From the NCBI GenBank assembly GCA_027574665.1, contig CM050659.1, positions 20,747,001 through 20,811,000 of the forward strand: 64,000 nucleotides of DNA. Direction: 5' to 3'. A program made the translations under genes and the position numbers. The notes beneath the pieces are model-generated. The model was not told the origin of the DNA. It ran no database searches and worked only from the letters and a program-made list of their open reading frames with translations. Below are positions 1 through 13,200 of this stretch, piece after piece; the stretch's first letter is position 1, and every line of letters starts with the position of its first letter. Origin of the DNA: Rhynochetos jubatus (lineage: Eukaryota; Chordata; Aves; Eurypygiformes; Rhynochetidae).

Positions 1-1711
1 CATTATGCTAATAATTTCTATCCTAAATGAAGTCAGAGAAAGTATTTGTCACCAACTCCAATGGGACTCCAATTTCTTTAATATATTTAGCATATATAAA
101 ATTGACTAATTTCACTAAGTCAAATTCTTAAACCCACAATGATTAATTTTATTTTCAACATTTTTATGAAAGCAGAAAAAGAAAACAACTGATAACACGT
201 ATACATATTCATAAAACACTACCATGGGAGAATTAAAACTGCATAAATTGTGAAGAAATGTTGAATTGTGGGGTGGGGTTAAAGCAACTTCACATTAGTG
301 ATATATCCTATGGTGGCTTTCATTATCGATTCTCTGTCAACATCATGTTAGTTCTTTTCTAAATTAGTTCTGTGGCTTGAACTTGAAAAGATCGTGATGC
401 AGAGTCCACAGGTTCATTCTAATTGCTGTTTTTCCTGGTGGACTGCACCACGCCAACCTGTCACTCATCGACATCATTTGTCTGTGAACAGACTTAATTA
501 AACACCTCAAATCCAATTTCTTTGATCCTTTCACTATTAAAAAACCCACATACACTCCGTCAGCTATGAAGAGTTTTCTAAAGAAAAGTCCTTAACATAG
601 TCATTGGCATTATTCTCTACTGTTGAAGAAATGGAGAATTCAAAACCAAGAAGATTAATTAGGAAAATAAAATAGTCCTAGAGACAACAAAGAATTTGTT
701 AACTCCTAAATATTCAGTAGAAGATTAAAGAATGACTCACAGCACCTACACCTCTTTATTTTTCCCCTCTTCTTCAGATAAGATCTTCAATATGCAGCGT
801 AGGCTTGACTTGAATATAAATTTATTTTCCTTCAGATTTAAACAGGTAATTGCCTTTTTTTATCTTCCCTGTGTCTGAAAGAGGGTGTTTTCAGCGTCCT
901 TTTTTATGACTTAAATATCTGGCACATTGGTAGAAATGGTTAAAGTGAAAATACCTCAAATATAAACGTGCAGGTTTTATGCGAATAATTCACAAGGTGC
1001 TTTTGCTTTCTCTTCTTAACAAAATTTCTTTAAATTTAGACTTTATTTATTAAATTGTTTTCAAATGACACTCATGTCTAGTCTTAGAATTTCATTTGCA
1101 AAGTCTTTTGCATTTTAAAAGAGAGCAAATCTCACAGCGTTGTGACACAGACGATCCTGCATTTGATGGGTATATCATCCATCAACAAGTTTGTATCATG
1201 AGGACATTTAAAGAAGAAATGCACCAAGGTTTCAGAATTACTTTGAACTTCTAAAGCGGTGTTCAAATATTGCCACAATGTGTTCCGTCATTAGAATTTA
1301 GATCCTTCACGCCTTAAGAACCTAAAAGTTTACTTTCACCCTTGATGCAGCAAATAATGTAAGCCACCTTAAAACACAATAGTAATCAATCCAGGCAAGA
1401 CAAACAGTGCGGGCATGTAATCGTTGTAACGCTCTTTCTTTGGGTTTATATCACCTTTAAGAAATATAAAGTACACGACAGTGTCAAAAAAAGCAAAGTA
1501 ATGAAACACAATTGAGCTCTGCTGTCAGGACAGCCAGACTCATCCTGTGTCACTCCTAGTGCCACAGAGACATTTCCTTCAACACTCAAAACCATGTGGT
1601 ATCTCTATAACTAACATATCTTCCTCATACAAACATATAAGTTAGCTCTTTATAATACTGGTAAATCTTTCTGTGTGCAAAAGTTTTATTAACCTGCACG
1701 TCACTGGGATT
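1..1711. other. Unique AT-rich DNA, no gene seen
   Basis: I see no supported gene, RNA gene or recognisable transposon here. Open frames are short and both strands are interrupted often. The only structure noted is a short near-palindrome, CTGTCAGGACAG, near 1521. Consistent with intron or intergenic vertebrate DNA. Confidence 0.6.
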
Positions 1712-1763
1712 AAAAAAAAAAAAAAACACCACACAAAAATTAAAAAAAAAGGCCCCCCCCCCC
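1712..1763. repeat. Homopolymer cluster A15 / A9 / C11
   Basis: A run of 15 A (1712-1726) is followed by a CA-rich linker, then 9 A (1742-1750), GG and 11 C (1753-1763). These tracts are read directly from the sequence. Such runs are prone to length variation and to sequencing error, so their exact length is uncertain. The A-run could be the worn tail of an old retrotransposed copy, but nothing recognisable lies upstream. Confidence 0.9.
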
Positions 1764-4175
1764 ATGTAAAACAATTCTTCTCAATACAATATTTTATATG
1801 AATGAAAGACAGTCCCTGGAATAAGGGAGCAGAAGTGCCTGAATTCGTCCAGCTTCAAAGTCCTATTGCAGGTGATGGTTTTGCTGCATGGCTGTGATAC
1901 AGTCTATCTGGTACTGAGAGAGACTGGACATTTGCATGTTGCAGATATGCTCTCTTGGCCATAAAACCCATCAAAACAGCTGTATTGGTCTACGATTTGT
2001 ACTCATTCTAACTCCTGCCATGCCGGTGTTAGTGCTTTGCAGACATTCAGACATCCTGGCTTGGAAACAGGACGCTTCCACATCGCAGTCCAAACGCTCC
2101 TATTACAGCTTGATGAGATATACACAAGCTCTGGAGCAGACAGATGCGCAGCAAGAAGGACATGGGAGACAACCCACCTGGCGAACACTGTGAAAAGGCT
2201 CAGGTAATCAGCACGTACTGAACCCCAGCGATGCCTGGCAGTACAAATGGCAGCTAGTTTAGAGATAGCCAAACAAAAACTATGCTTTCAAGAAAAGATT
2301 TACTAATGTGATTTTTTTTTATATTTTTTGTCCTCACACATTGCCGCCACAGTTGGTGCTCAGCAATTACCACCTTTACCTTATAATTTCATACCTTTTA
2401 AGCTCATCCTGACTCAAAAGATTTATCGCTCCTGTTTCAGACTTAGCATTAATAACGAAAAAGCAGTATAATTTTGGAACATATCAAAACAGCAAAGACA
2501 GGAGGGAAAAATCAATCTATAGATAAATTAAGATCAATTCAGTAAGTGGGTGGTCTCAAGCCTGCCAAACCAGTAATAAGTTCCAGTTCACGATCTTTTA
2601 TCCGGTAATTGCCCTTGGAAACTTTTTTCCAATTACCAAGTAAGTAGAGATCAATGTGTCCAACAAGCACAGCTTAAATTGTAAAGTTTATGGTTTTAAC
2701 AGGAGCAATAATTCTCACATTTGAGCATTTCTGTCCACCAGAATAAGATCTGAAAGGTGAAGTTTGCTAAACGGCTATTTTTTTATATGCTACCCCTTGG
2801 AAAGACTTCAGAGTTGGCTTTTTCTATAATGGTAAGGATGGTTAGAAATAGATAAAAGTCATTCATTAAAACTTCATGATAAACTTCGCACATATATTTG
2901 TATATAAAACATTTAATTTTCTCTCAAATTTGTGTATGTTTCTCTTATTAACAATCCATTACGGAAACTACATACAAATGTAGTTGAAGTAGGAATCTCT
3001 ACAAAGTACATTATACTTTATTGTTTACTAAGCTTTTAAGTATCTTTAGACAATTAAATTTTTATGTGGAGAATGTAATAATTTCATACAGTATTTTTAG
3101 AAGCATTTTTATTCCTCTGCACAATTTAAAAAAAAAAATCAAATTTACTTTAGGTTTTACTTTTCCTAAATTCTTAATGCATATGACAGAGAATTTTAGA
3201 TTAGAAAATAGTACGGAGCTGATACAATTACTATTCCAGTTTCTATACAGAACACAAGGTACATTTCAAAGTTTGGGGAATTGTAATATAAAACTTATCA
3301 TGATCAAAGCCGAAAAGTGGCATTAGACTTGATTCAATAAACCAGTGTTAAAAGAAGGTAGAAAGAGCCCGGAGCAATACTGTAAATTCCATGTAGTCTC
3401 AAAACTTTCCCATTTCAGATTGCAATAATACTCATCTCTCTTCTCTCTTTTTTTTTAAGGGCTACACAAACATCACAGGCAGACTTTGCTGTATTTTCTT
3501 CTGAGTATTACCAAATTACCAACACAGATTATTCCCTGTAAGTATGCAGCAAACTGTACATATTTTTTTCCAAATAACAGGCTTTTAGCCCTTTATCCTT
3601 CATACAAATATGAGGTGAAGAATCTTCATGTCTGTCAGACGTCAGTAATTCTCCATGTTATTGCAGGACACAATCACACACACAGAGTTTCAGAATACAG
3701 GACTTGTAACAGATATTTCCAACAGTAGACAGCCAAGTGCAGCAACTTCTACTATTTCACAAGTTGTCTGACACATTAGTGACAAATTGTGTTGCTTTAC
3801 AAATGACAACCTTGTCTTAAAAATATTTTTAAATTATGCTAAACACATTTTTCTTTGTACAATGAATGGCACATTTATGTGGTTAAACTGCTATTTATAA
3901 AATGTCACACCATTCTTAATCCCCCTATCTTCAGTGTAGTAGGATCTGATCTGTACTGTAAATAGTGCAGATCAATTTTTATTTTTCTTTTAATATGGCT
4001 ACAGTCAGCTTAAGGTTATGTGCTAAGACCCAAAATGCACATTTTACTCTGTTTCCAAACAACGTGAATTGACATCATTCTACTGGATACTAAGGGGGTA
4101 TCATGAGGACTTCAGTGTTACAAGACTCAAACAAGGGTAAATTCAGAAAAGACTCTCATCTGACACTTCTCATTT
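1764..4175. other. Unique AT-rich DNA, no gene seen
   Basis: No coding region, RNA gene or repeat family is recognised. Short open frames exist on both strands (for example 1936-2193 plus and 2003-2272 minus, which overlap) with no splice-site or composition support, so they are treated as chance. A pyrimidine tract ending in AAG at about 3440-3460 on the plus strand resembles a splice acceptor, but no convincing exon follows it. Confidence 0.55.
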
Positions 4176-4234
4176 TATACATATATAAATATATACGTAT
4201 GTATATATATATAAATATATATGTATGTATGTAT
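4176..4234. repeat. AT-rich microsatellite (TATA/TATG)
   Basis: About 60 bases of alternating purine-pyrimidine AT sequence with interspersed TATGTATG units. It is an imperfect, interrupted dinucleotide/tetranucleotide repeat read directly from the sequence. Expected to be easily melted and length-variable. Confidence 0.9.
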
Positions 4235-4584
4235 CTCCTGCCTAGGACAGTCTATCATTAGAAGATACTTTCCAAAAATTATCAAACATACATAGCATGT
4301 CTCTTGAATAAAGACATAATAAACATTTTTTTCCTCAAGACAAACTAAGTAAACTAGCAGTTAAATAGTCTGTTGATCTGGCCACTTTATCAAACAGTGA
4401 TGGTACTTCCAAATAGAATCAACATGACTTTTTTTTTTTTTAGATGGTCTTACCCTACAATCCACTAGAATTTTCTGACAAACATTGCTGAAAACAAACT
4501 GAGTGAGAACAGAGGTGGCTAACAAAGCCAGCTCTGATTTCCATGAAGTATTCAAAGTAGGAAGGGGGAAGGTCCTCTCAGGGA
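4235..4584. other. Unique DNA with a T13 run
   Basis: No gene is seen. A run of 13 T lies at 4429-4441. The stretch leads into an old LINE whose 5' limit is not sharp, so part of this interval could be further decayed LINE sequence that I cannot align by eye. Confidence 0.5.
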
Positions 4585-5612
4585 TAACTAACTAAAAGAA
4601 TGGAGACAAACAGCTGCAATAAATGATCAATTTTCTCAGTGAAGGGAAACCACTAGTGGAATCCCACAGGGATCTTTGCTGGGGCCTCAGCTGCTCAACA
4701 CACTCAGGAATGATCAGGAAAAGAGAATGGAGAGGAGATTAAGTTTGCTACTGGTAAGTTTTTCAGAGGAAGAAAATCAAAAGTAGACTGCAAAAAAGAA
4801 TTGCAGAAAAACCCTGTGGCATTGAGTGATTGAGGATAAAATGGCAGATGATGTTCAAACTAGACAAATACAAAGTAATGAACTTGGCAAAAAAGCAGTT
4901 CTCACTATGCACCCAGTGATTGATTCTGAATCAGCTACTACCAAAACCTAGAGATCTTAGGTTAAAATAATAACCTTATGAACATATCAGTTCAGTAGCT
5001 TAGGAATTATTATTAAACAGAGGAAAAACTCAGAAAAATATAATGCTGCTGGGTAAAGTCAGTCATCACGACTGTTATGTGGAAATCCAGTCCTTTCAAA
5101 ATTTACAAAAATTATCAAAGGTAACAAAATAACTTGCACAGAAGGAAGATATTTACAGGCTAGGACTGCCAGTTCAGAATAGTATCAACATAGAGCCAGC
5201 TAAAAATCATGACAGGCAAGGAGGAGGTGAAAGAAAAATCAGTTAGCTGCCTCTTCCACTACAGTAACAAGAAAGTCTCAAATACAAATTAGCAGGTGGA
5301 GGTTCAAAATAAAAAACAGGCATACATTTCTTCACTTAATGCAAAAAAGAACTGTTGGACTCTGACACAAGATACTGAAAATAATAACACACATGGATTC
5401 ACAAACTTTTTGAAATATTCATGAAAGAGACCATTAAAACCAAAAATACTATCCCTGATTCAAGTAGCCCTTTTTCCTCTGAAGCCAGGAGAGCGTTCAT
5501 CAGACCTACCACGCAGTGTCTCCTTCTCACATGTATTCATTTTAAGCCTGTGCTTGAGCTGGGATACTGACCTAGATGGGGCATTAGACTAACCTGTTAT
5601 GAATCTTTATAT
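4585..5612 (+). mobile_element. Old CR1/L3-like LINE, 3' half of ORF2 plus 3' end
   Basis: This is the decayed 3' part of a CR1-superfamily non-LTR retrotransposon. At 4658-4714 the plus frame reads GIPQGSLLGPQLL followed by NTLRND, matching the reverse-transcriptase motif G(V/I)PQGS(V/L)LGP of CR1 and L3 elements. About 25 codons on, the catalytic FADD box survives only as KFAT, in a shifted frame, so both aspartates are lost. Further landmarks in CR1 order are AAATGGCAGATGA (about 4840), GAGATCTTAGG (about 4951), a segment resembling ACTTCTTCAC..AACGCA (about 5325) and the 3'-end block CCTAGATGGGGCATTAGACTAACC (about 5571-5594), which resembles the turtle and bird CR1 ending CTAGATGG..CATTGGTCTGACC. 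Many indels and stops show a very old, inactive copy. The 5' edge is approximate and the subfamily is not assigned. Confidence 0.8.
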
Positions 5613-5652
5613 ATCTATTGAGATATATATATATTACTATATATAAAGAATC
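5601..5652. repeat. AT-rich nested inverted repeat
   Basis: Outer arms at 5601-5614 and 5639-5652 are reverse complements at 13 of 14 positions. An inner perfect 6-bp stem (ATATCT / AGATAT, 5611-5616 and 5621-5626) has a 4-base loop. It overlaps the 3' end of the old LINE, so it may have grown from the LINE's terminal repeat. Cruciform potential is inferred. Confidence 0.75.
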
Positions 5653-8600
5653 AGACAAGATGGCAGTAGCTAGAAGAGTCACCGTGTTCAAAAAGCATTG
5701 AAGTGCCAGAATCCCAAGGGCACCAATTGCAAACCCCTCTCAGTAGGACTAATTCTGAGTATGCAACATTAACCAGACAGAATATCTGCCTTCAGCAATT
5801 CTCCCTAGCTTTTGTTTTAAAAAGACATTCCTAGAAACAAACATGTTTGGTTTAGAGGACAGTTTTCATTCAGAAAGAATTTAAAATGAAAAGCAAATAA
5901 TAATCTGCATAATAACTTCACAGTCATCAGTAGGTTCAGAAGTGCTTTATAAACGAAAGGAAGATTAATAATCTGTACTGCAGATGAGAGGAATAAATGG
6001 CAGAGTAAGCTGTAAGTAAAATCTGCCTCATACAATGGTTCAGTGTTCTGCACGCTGAGCAATGCAGTTTCCTAGGACCTACAGGAAAACTTGAGTGAGT
6101 TAGAACAGGGGATCTTATTCCTTACATTGAAATAAAAGGGCTTTTTTCTCCACTCAAAATTATTTATCCTTCAGCCTTGCACGTAGTGTGAACTGCAAGA
6201 AATGTCATAAAAGTCTGAAACATGTTAAAAAGAAATAGAGGGGAACAAAAGAAAGCTGCATCGCAGTTCACCTATGTTACTAACTATAATGAATTCAATA
6301 GTTTTTAATAATAATTTCTGGTAAATTTGAAGTTCCTATTTACAAAAACTTGAGGTATTTTGTTTTCCCTTATCTCATGAACTGTACTTAAAGCATTATC
6401 CTGTCTTCCAGTTCAAGGAAGAGAAAACAAAGGCTCCAGTCTTACAAATAAGAGTCCACCTGACGTCAAAGCTATCTCCTCATCAGTCGGTGAATTATAA
6501 CTCATTCTGTTCAGCATATCATCAAACATTCAGATTCTTGATTTTGGGCTCCAGGCAATAGCTATTCTATTGTTTATAGCAACATTTCTAAGTTCAGCTC
6601 CACTGATTTTACATCAGCATAATCAACAACCAGTATACGAGAAGTCCTGAACGAAAACAACACAAATTTTGCATCAAAGTCATGTTAGAGTCAACATAGA
6701 AGTCATGGAATATATAATGAGAAATTAGCTGAGTTTCAAATATTCAACACCCAAACATCACTGGCTACCCAGTGCACACCCCAGTACAAGGAGCTTGTAG
6801 GAACAGTAGGATAACAGGCATGAAATTCCTATGTTGTAAGACCTGTTAGCTCTTTGCTATTGTTTTGGAGACACTTTGGGAGGTAAGCACAAACAGGAAT
6901 AAAGCCAGATGCCCCAGCATTTCCTTAACTGAGTAAACAGTCTAAAATGAAAGGATCAGGTAAGCCTACCATGTAGGCTCATTAACATGCAGACTGTGCA
7001 TAGATCCGTCAACCCCCCCTCAGCCTTGCCCACTGATCATCACTGAGTTGTGATGATTCATTTTACAGATCAAAGTGAACAGCCTCTTGAAGGAGCTCCA
7101 ACTAAGTCCATTAACATTCCTCCTCCTGAGAATCTCTTTTAGTACAAAGCCCAAAACGCAGCCAAAACTATCATGCCTTCAGATGAACAGGTTAGAAATG
7201 TAGAACGGCACTGAAATAACTGTTTAAGGGTTACAAAGATGGGTAAGGAAGGAAGGGCATGCTGCTCTCATATTTACACATTTTGTATCAGAGAAGGCTT
7301 CCAACCACTTAGAAAACAGATGGTTATGCCAGAATATTGCAGAGTAAGAAGAATTTATTTCACTGCTAACAGTTTAATTTTACATGCAAGTCCCCATGAC
7401 AATTGATTCATAAGCGTACTCTACCTTTCTGCTGCTGCACTGCCCTCATTGGCATTACTTTGTGTTTTCCCCTGATATCTGAATCTAAAAACTGACTGCA
7501 GGTAAAAGATTAGAAGGGACAGAATTTGAGATCCTTTACTGGCATTAACCCTGCCCTCATTTACTTATGGATGAAGCTTTGTGGTTTAACAAACAAAGGC
7601 ACTAGCAGGAGAATGAGTAGATACTCAACGTTTTCTTGCACAGGCTGTTATTTAGTGTACAAAATTCAAATTGTGAGCTGAAGATGTAGTAATTAATTTT
7701 GTCACAGGGTTTTCTAGAGCAGTCATCACCATAGTATTTAAGTTATTTACAAAAATACAAATTAATCATAACGCTCCTTAAAGATAAGTATGGTGAAAAT
7801 TGTCAAAGTAGTGAACACTATATTGTGATACAGCCATAATGATATATGAAATACAAGTCTCTGATTTTTTTTCCCACCTCTGTATTCTAGATTTTGCACA
7901 GGTGTCTTTATTTTTTGAGGAAATGCAAACTTTAGATTAATTTCATTATCATCTGCCTCTTGATTACACAAAGTTAACTGTCACAAGTTTTTGGGGTTTT
8001 CTTATTTGACTCCCTCATTTTGACTGTGAACTACTTTACCTTTCAAAGTAAGGAACATGGCACTTATTGAAAAAGAGTATGACATTAATGAGAGTATTTT
8101 AACCTATAAAAGTAAAAATTTCTGGGATTTTTACTACATAATAGAGCCAGCTGATTTGAGAGACCATCCAACTTCTGAATTAACATAGGTGATAAATTAT
8201 TTCACAGTAAAATTACTCATACTCAGTAGGAAAGTAAATTGTCATGGTATGATAAAGTGTTAAAGAAACCATATCTCTTATCTACACCTACATATGGTGT
8301 ATGAAATCACAGTCAATTTTGCATAGTGTTGTCTATAAATTCAATACCTAAAATAAACTCATGTTGCTTATTTAGTACAAGTTGCTGACTTCATTAGCTC
8401 CATATTAAAGTCCTTCTTATTAAAGTGAATAGTGAAGGAGTGCTAGAACAGGCACTCAGTGATAACGTTATTACAGAACACCGTTAAAGTAACTCTCTCT
8501 AACAAGTCTCAATTTTATAAATGTATAGATTAAATCATTTAAGAGTTTTTAGAGTACAAACTAAGTATAGCTTGTTACCTAAGTAGGGGTTCTCCATTTT

Positions 8601-8745
8601 CTGGCTTAATCAAGGAGTTTGGGAGCATATTATATGCAAATATATGTTAGCTGGGAAGGTCAAATGCATTATTAGATACATATTGACACAACAGGAAATG
8701 GCAACATCAGATATAAACACAACCAACCTAAAAAGTGAGGCATAT
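5653..8745. other. Unique AT-rich DNA, no gene seen
   Basis: Three kilobases without a supported gene or recognisable repeat family. Minus-strand open frames such as 5817-6062 and 7762-7971 are hydrophobic and low in complexity, typical of chance frames in AT-rich DNA, and are not accepted. A short C-run (CCCCCC) lies near 7015-7020. Confidence 0.55.
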
Positions 8746-8775
8746 GTTGGGGGTGTGTGGGGGTGTGTGTGTGTA
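8746..8775. repeat. GT microsatellite with G5 runs
   Basis: Two G5 runs followed by a (GT)6-type repeat ending in TAT. Alternating GT can adopt Z-DNA, and the G runs add weak G-quadruplex potential on the plus strand. Short simple repeat of no evident function. Confidence 0.85.
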
Positions 8776-10075
8776 TCAGCCTAATATTGTGTTGTATAAA
8801 TTATGTAGAAGGTTCAGATCCCACATCCAGTTTTACCAGATATGCTTATCTAAAGTGAATTGCCTATAGCATTGTGTGTTACCATCATAAAGGAATGGAC
8901 CAGAGTGGAGATATCCAAGATATTTAGATGTGTCAGTCCGCATTTTCATATATAATGGTTGCAGATCATTGTTTACCACTTACCAGCTGAAGTATTTTCT
9001 TGCTGTTAGGAAGATGAAGATATTTCAAATTCTTTCAGAATAAAAATGGTTATTGAATATATTTTCTGGTGACTATTACTGTAGCTGATTAATAATTCAT
9101 TTTTTCTGCCAAATTCATTAAGAACTTTGTCTGAGTCGGAGATCTAGTAAACAAACTAAAAGTACACTTAACTAAGTATCTACAGTCCTTCGAGTCTTAA
9201 CATGAAGCATAGACATAACTGGACTTAAAAATTTCTTGGTGTTTCACAAACAGGTCTGTTATCACCGGCAGACAGATCATCCTCCTTTTCCAGGAAGGTA
9301 GAAAAACCAAGTAGGTCTTGAAGACTTTTCACCAGCACTGAGATAGTGAAATAGATTTTCAAGGGTGTCAAATACAGAGACGTTTACCTGGCCAAAACTA
9401 ATTGCCTGTCCCCCAAATTATCAGAACTTTAATTTGTGTAAACAATTTATCATTTTTCTTTAGAGACCTGTAAATAAGAGAAAATGTGAGAACATTTTCT
9501 GCTGAACTTCAGGGAGACATGATTCCAAAGAACTGGTAATTTATTTAAAAGTCTGTCATTCACAAATTGTGAAGAAAAATAATGCCATGTTCTGGCCTGT
9601 GCAAATCTGTGTATCCTAACTAAAAGTCTTGTCTGTGTACTGGAAATCAACAAACTTGCTCTGTACAAAACTATCAATAAACGTATCTATAACACAACTA
9701 TTTCTTCAGTATAACTTTCCTAAAGAAACAAACACCTGGAAAGGCAAAATTCACAAAGTAGCCAAGACAAAGATGTAGGAGTTTTTCCTGGTGTTTCCTA
9801 ACTCAGCTGTTTGTTTAATGACAGGTTTCTTCCATTTAATGGAAAAAATAAGTAGAATCAAATTGGGATTTGGAAGAGGTATGGAATGAAATTTAATTTT
9901 AAAGGCCTGTTTTCCAGTCCTTGTTATAACAATTTAACATGGTCCTAGTCTTGTTATTTTCTTCCTAATAACTAAAGTGTTCACTGAAAATGTGAAAGAC
10001 CATGAAGGACTTTTAGCTTAAGGCATCTGTTGGTCAATCAGTTTTGCTTTACTAGGTAAACAACAGCCTCAATTT
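8776..10075. other. Unique AT-rich DNA, no gene seen
   Basis: No gene or recognisable repeat. The minus-strand open frame 9450-9677 has no supporting splice signals and is not accepted as coding. Confidence 0.5.
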
Positions 10076-10092
10076 AAAAAAAAAAAAAAAAA
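10076..10092. repeat. A17 homopolymer
   Basis: Seventeen consecutive A after TTT. No retrotransposed body is recognised upstream. Confidence 0.9.
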
Positions 10093-10255
10093 GGTTTATT
10101 TCTATGTTATAAAAACCTCTTGAGTGAGCAAAGTCATCACTACAATTACATTTGACCTTCACTGTTTGAATTTCAGGGAAAATAATCACAATTCATAGAG
10201 TTAATTAAAAATACACAGTGCTGCAAAAAATTAAAAACTGTTAGAAAATAGAGAA

Positions 10256-10269
10256 TTTTTTTTTTTTTT
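10256..10269. repeat. T14 homopolymer
   Basis: Fourteen consecutive T, followed by AAGT. It could serve as a pyrimidine tract on the plus strand, but no exon follows. Confidence 0.9.
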
Positions 10270-13200
10270 AAGTAAAGTTTCAGGTGCAGCTGTTTCTCAG
10301 ATAGAAATCTTTAAAAAAAATCCCTGCTGTTACAATTACAGTAATAGTTATTCTTTTGCAATTTCCCAAATTTTCCAGTCTCTTGCATACCATGGTATAA
10401 TCCTACAGTTAAAATGAAATCTGTTGATAAAATAGATGTTCCGTAGATTGGCCTGAAGTGCAATTTAGTATTTTGCAAATTTGATCGTTTTTCCAATATT
10501 AAAATATTTGTATGTATAAAAATACATAAAGATATATAGTTTGGATATATCCACCTTGAAACGTAACCATTAGGTCTAATTTAGACCCCAGTGTAATGAA
10601 ACACTAAAATAGCTGATTTGATTTCTCCTGAGAGATTTAAAATACATTAAAAGAATTACCTATTTGACCATTTGGGGAGGCTTCTGATTCTTTTATAATA
10701 CTGTTACTTTAGCATTTATTGCTTATAATAAACACACAGAAGAGCTACAGCCAAAGGGCTTAGTCAGAACTGGGATCGCGATACTGCTCTTCACTAAATA
10801 AACCAGAGACGGTGCCTGACAAGGAAATTTATAACTGTGTATTGGGTGCACTATATCAAAACGCGACGTACTCACAGGACTCTAATGAGGAAGTAAACAA
10901 CACTGAGGGTCAGATGAGAGGGCTGCAACATTCTGCTCTCTACAGGGACAGTAAGGGTTGAATTAAATGCTCTATTGGTAGCACTGCCACAGGTAAGGTT
11001 GTATTTTACGGTTTAGACATATAAGCTGTTGTGGAAAACCATTTCCCAGCTTATTGTCACAGAGGTCTTCTATTGATCACAGCAAAACACCACTGTGATT
11101 GATCCTTCTTGTCTGTAGTATTTCCAATATGCTCATAAACTAAAAGCTTAGGTACCATTTATGTGGAAGTTAATGGGACAGTATGCTCAAGCCTAGGCTA
11201 CTCAGTATATGTAGAGCTTTATAGAACAGAGTCCAACCTCTTAATGTCTGCTGGTTTTACTGCAGAGGATCAGCAGACTACTTAAATAGCATTGCACATA
11301 AAAATATTCCTTGATAAACCTATCACAATATATACACATCTTCATTGAATCATGCTGATTTTATACGTTGTTCCAACCTGGCCTTAGGAGTACAGTAGCT
11401 GTCATATTTATCACCTCAGTGTTCAACACCGCCTTCTGTTATTTCAAGTCTTGCCTCCTTTTATAACAGGCTGCGTTCCAGGTCCTATATTTATGCTTGC
11501 CCTTGAGCTTCACAGTGACAACTGGGAGGCCTTTATTCCTCTTAGGAATTTAGCTCTCCTGTTGACACGTTCTACGCAAACATGCAATCTTTTCTCTAAA
11601 TAAAATCCGTCTTTGCCTGACAGAGGTTACCACATTAGCATGTAACTCAGCCAGAAGTGGAAATTTAACATGGAAGGGAGGACACAAGGAAACAATAGTG
11701 AATTTGGTACTTGCCAGGACAACAGAATAAAGCTTCTATACCATGTAGTCATCACCAAAGCAACTGCTTTACGCTTGTACATCTTGTGAAATTTGTACTT
11801 AGTTCTCTGAAACTGATATACATACACACTTCTCTCTCTTTCTGCTACCGTGAACCAGACATCCAGCTGCACTCTGTGCCACTGGAGAGCTTTTCAGGGC
11901 ATGTGTATGTGTTCAGTATGTTTGCTGTTCTTACTATGATTCTCATGACAAGGCTGTCCCAGTCCAAAAGAGGTTGCAGGGAACAGACAGATATGTGAAG
12001 AGTTCTCTCCCGAGGAGCAATGGGTATTGCCTAGATGTGTGTATACTATTACTAAAACATCTGGAAGAAATGTCAGCTGTCAAACAGACAAAGATCAGGT
12101 CAGAAAACAATCCTCTTACGGTACCTTCATTCTTTAGAGAACAATATTTGGAATTTAGAATCAAATCAAAATATGTATACTTTATCAGCAATGAATCTTG
12201 AGCAGCCTTCCAAACTGTGTAAGCAAAGAAACGTTTCTGTGAAGCTTCAGTTAAAATCCTGAATCTGAATTTCAGTTTGACTGTCTTTATATTGCTCATC
12301 TTAATTTTTAATACACTTCTAGTTAAGAAGCCCGTCAAGAAGAATTCTATAGCATCGGTAAATGTAAATGGATATATATATCTGGAAAGTTAATCTTCAG
12401 TTACTAATTTTGCTTGTATTATAAACTTGGTTCTGAAAGAACAGCCATTCCTTTGATGCCGAGAAACTTACTTGTTGACCTACAAAACCAATCCTGTGTA
12501 CACGCAACAAATTTTGTGCAGATAGTTATTGCTTATAATGAGCTGTATGCACACACATAATTTGCATATTAAGTATTATTCAGAAGCAACTTTTTAAAAT
12601 ATAACTTCTATACAAATCAGCCTACAGGCAATTAAAAAATAAAATTATTAAATACTTATCTCTAATAATTCACTGGGGTTTTATTATTAGCCATTACCTA
12701 CATTCTTCCCCGACTTTAATCTGATACCATACCTGCGACAAAGAGATTCATAGCAAAACGTTGCTGCAGTTACTTCTTTCAAACTCACCTAATTATTAGT
12801 CCCAAAATTCTTCCCTTTCTGACGACTCAAGGAATCCTCTCCATCTCCTTCAAGCTTAGTTGAAGAGTGTGACAGAGCTGCGCTGCAGGAAAGAAGAGAG
12901 ATGAAGGCAATTTTATACAGATCTGAAAAAACAAGCTGGACTTGCAACAGAGCTCCAGCATACAACAGATGTGTGGAAAGCACTCATTTTAGAAGTGAAC
13001 TCAAGCCACTGTTTTAGTACAATCACCTCAACATTAAACAGCATCGTTTAACCAAAGCATTAATGCTATTTGTGACCCTCCAGATTCTGCAGTAACTTCC
13101 ACTTCTGGATCACCTTTCATGTTGAAGATACTTGCTTTTAGTAACAGCAATATATAACAAATGTTTAGTAAGAATAGAGAAGCAATGTATAAAAGCAAGG

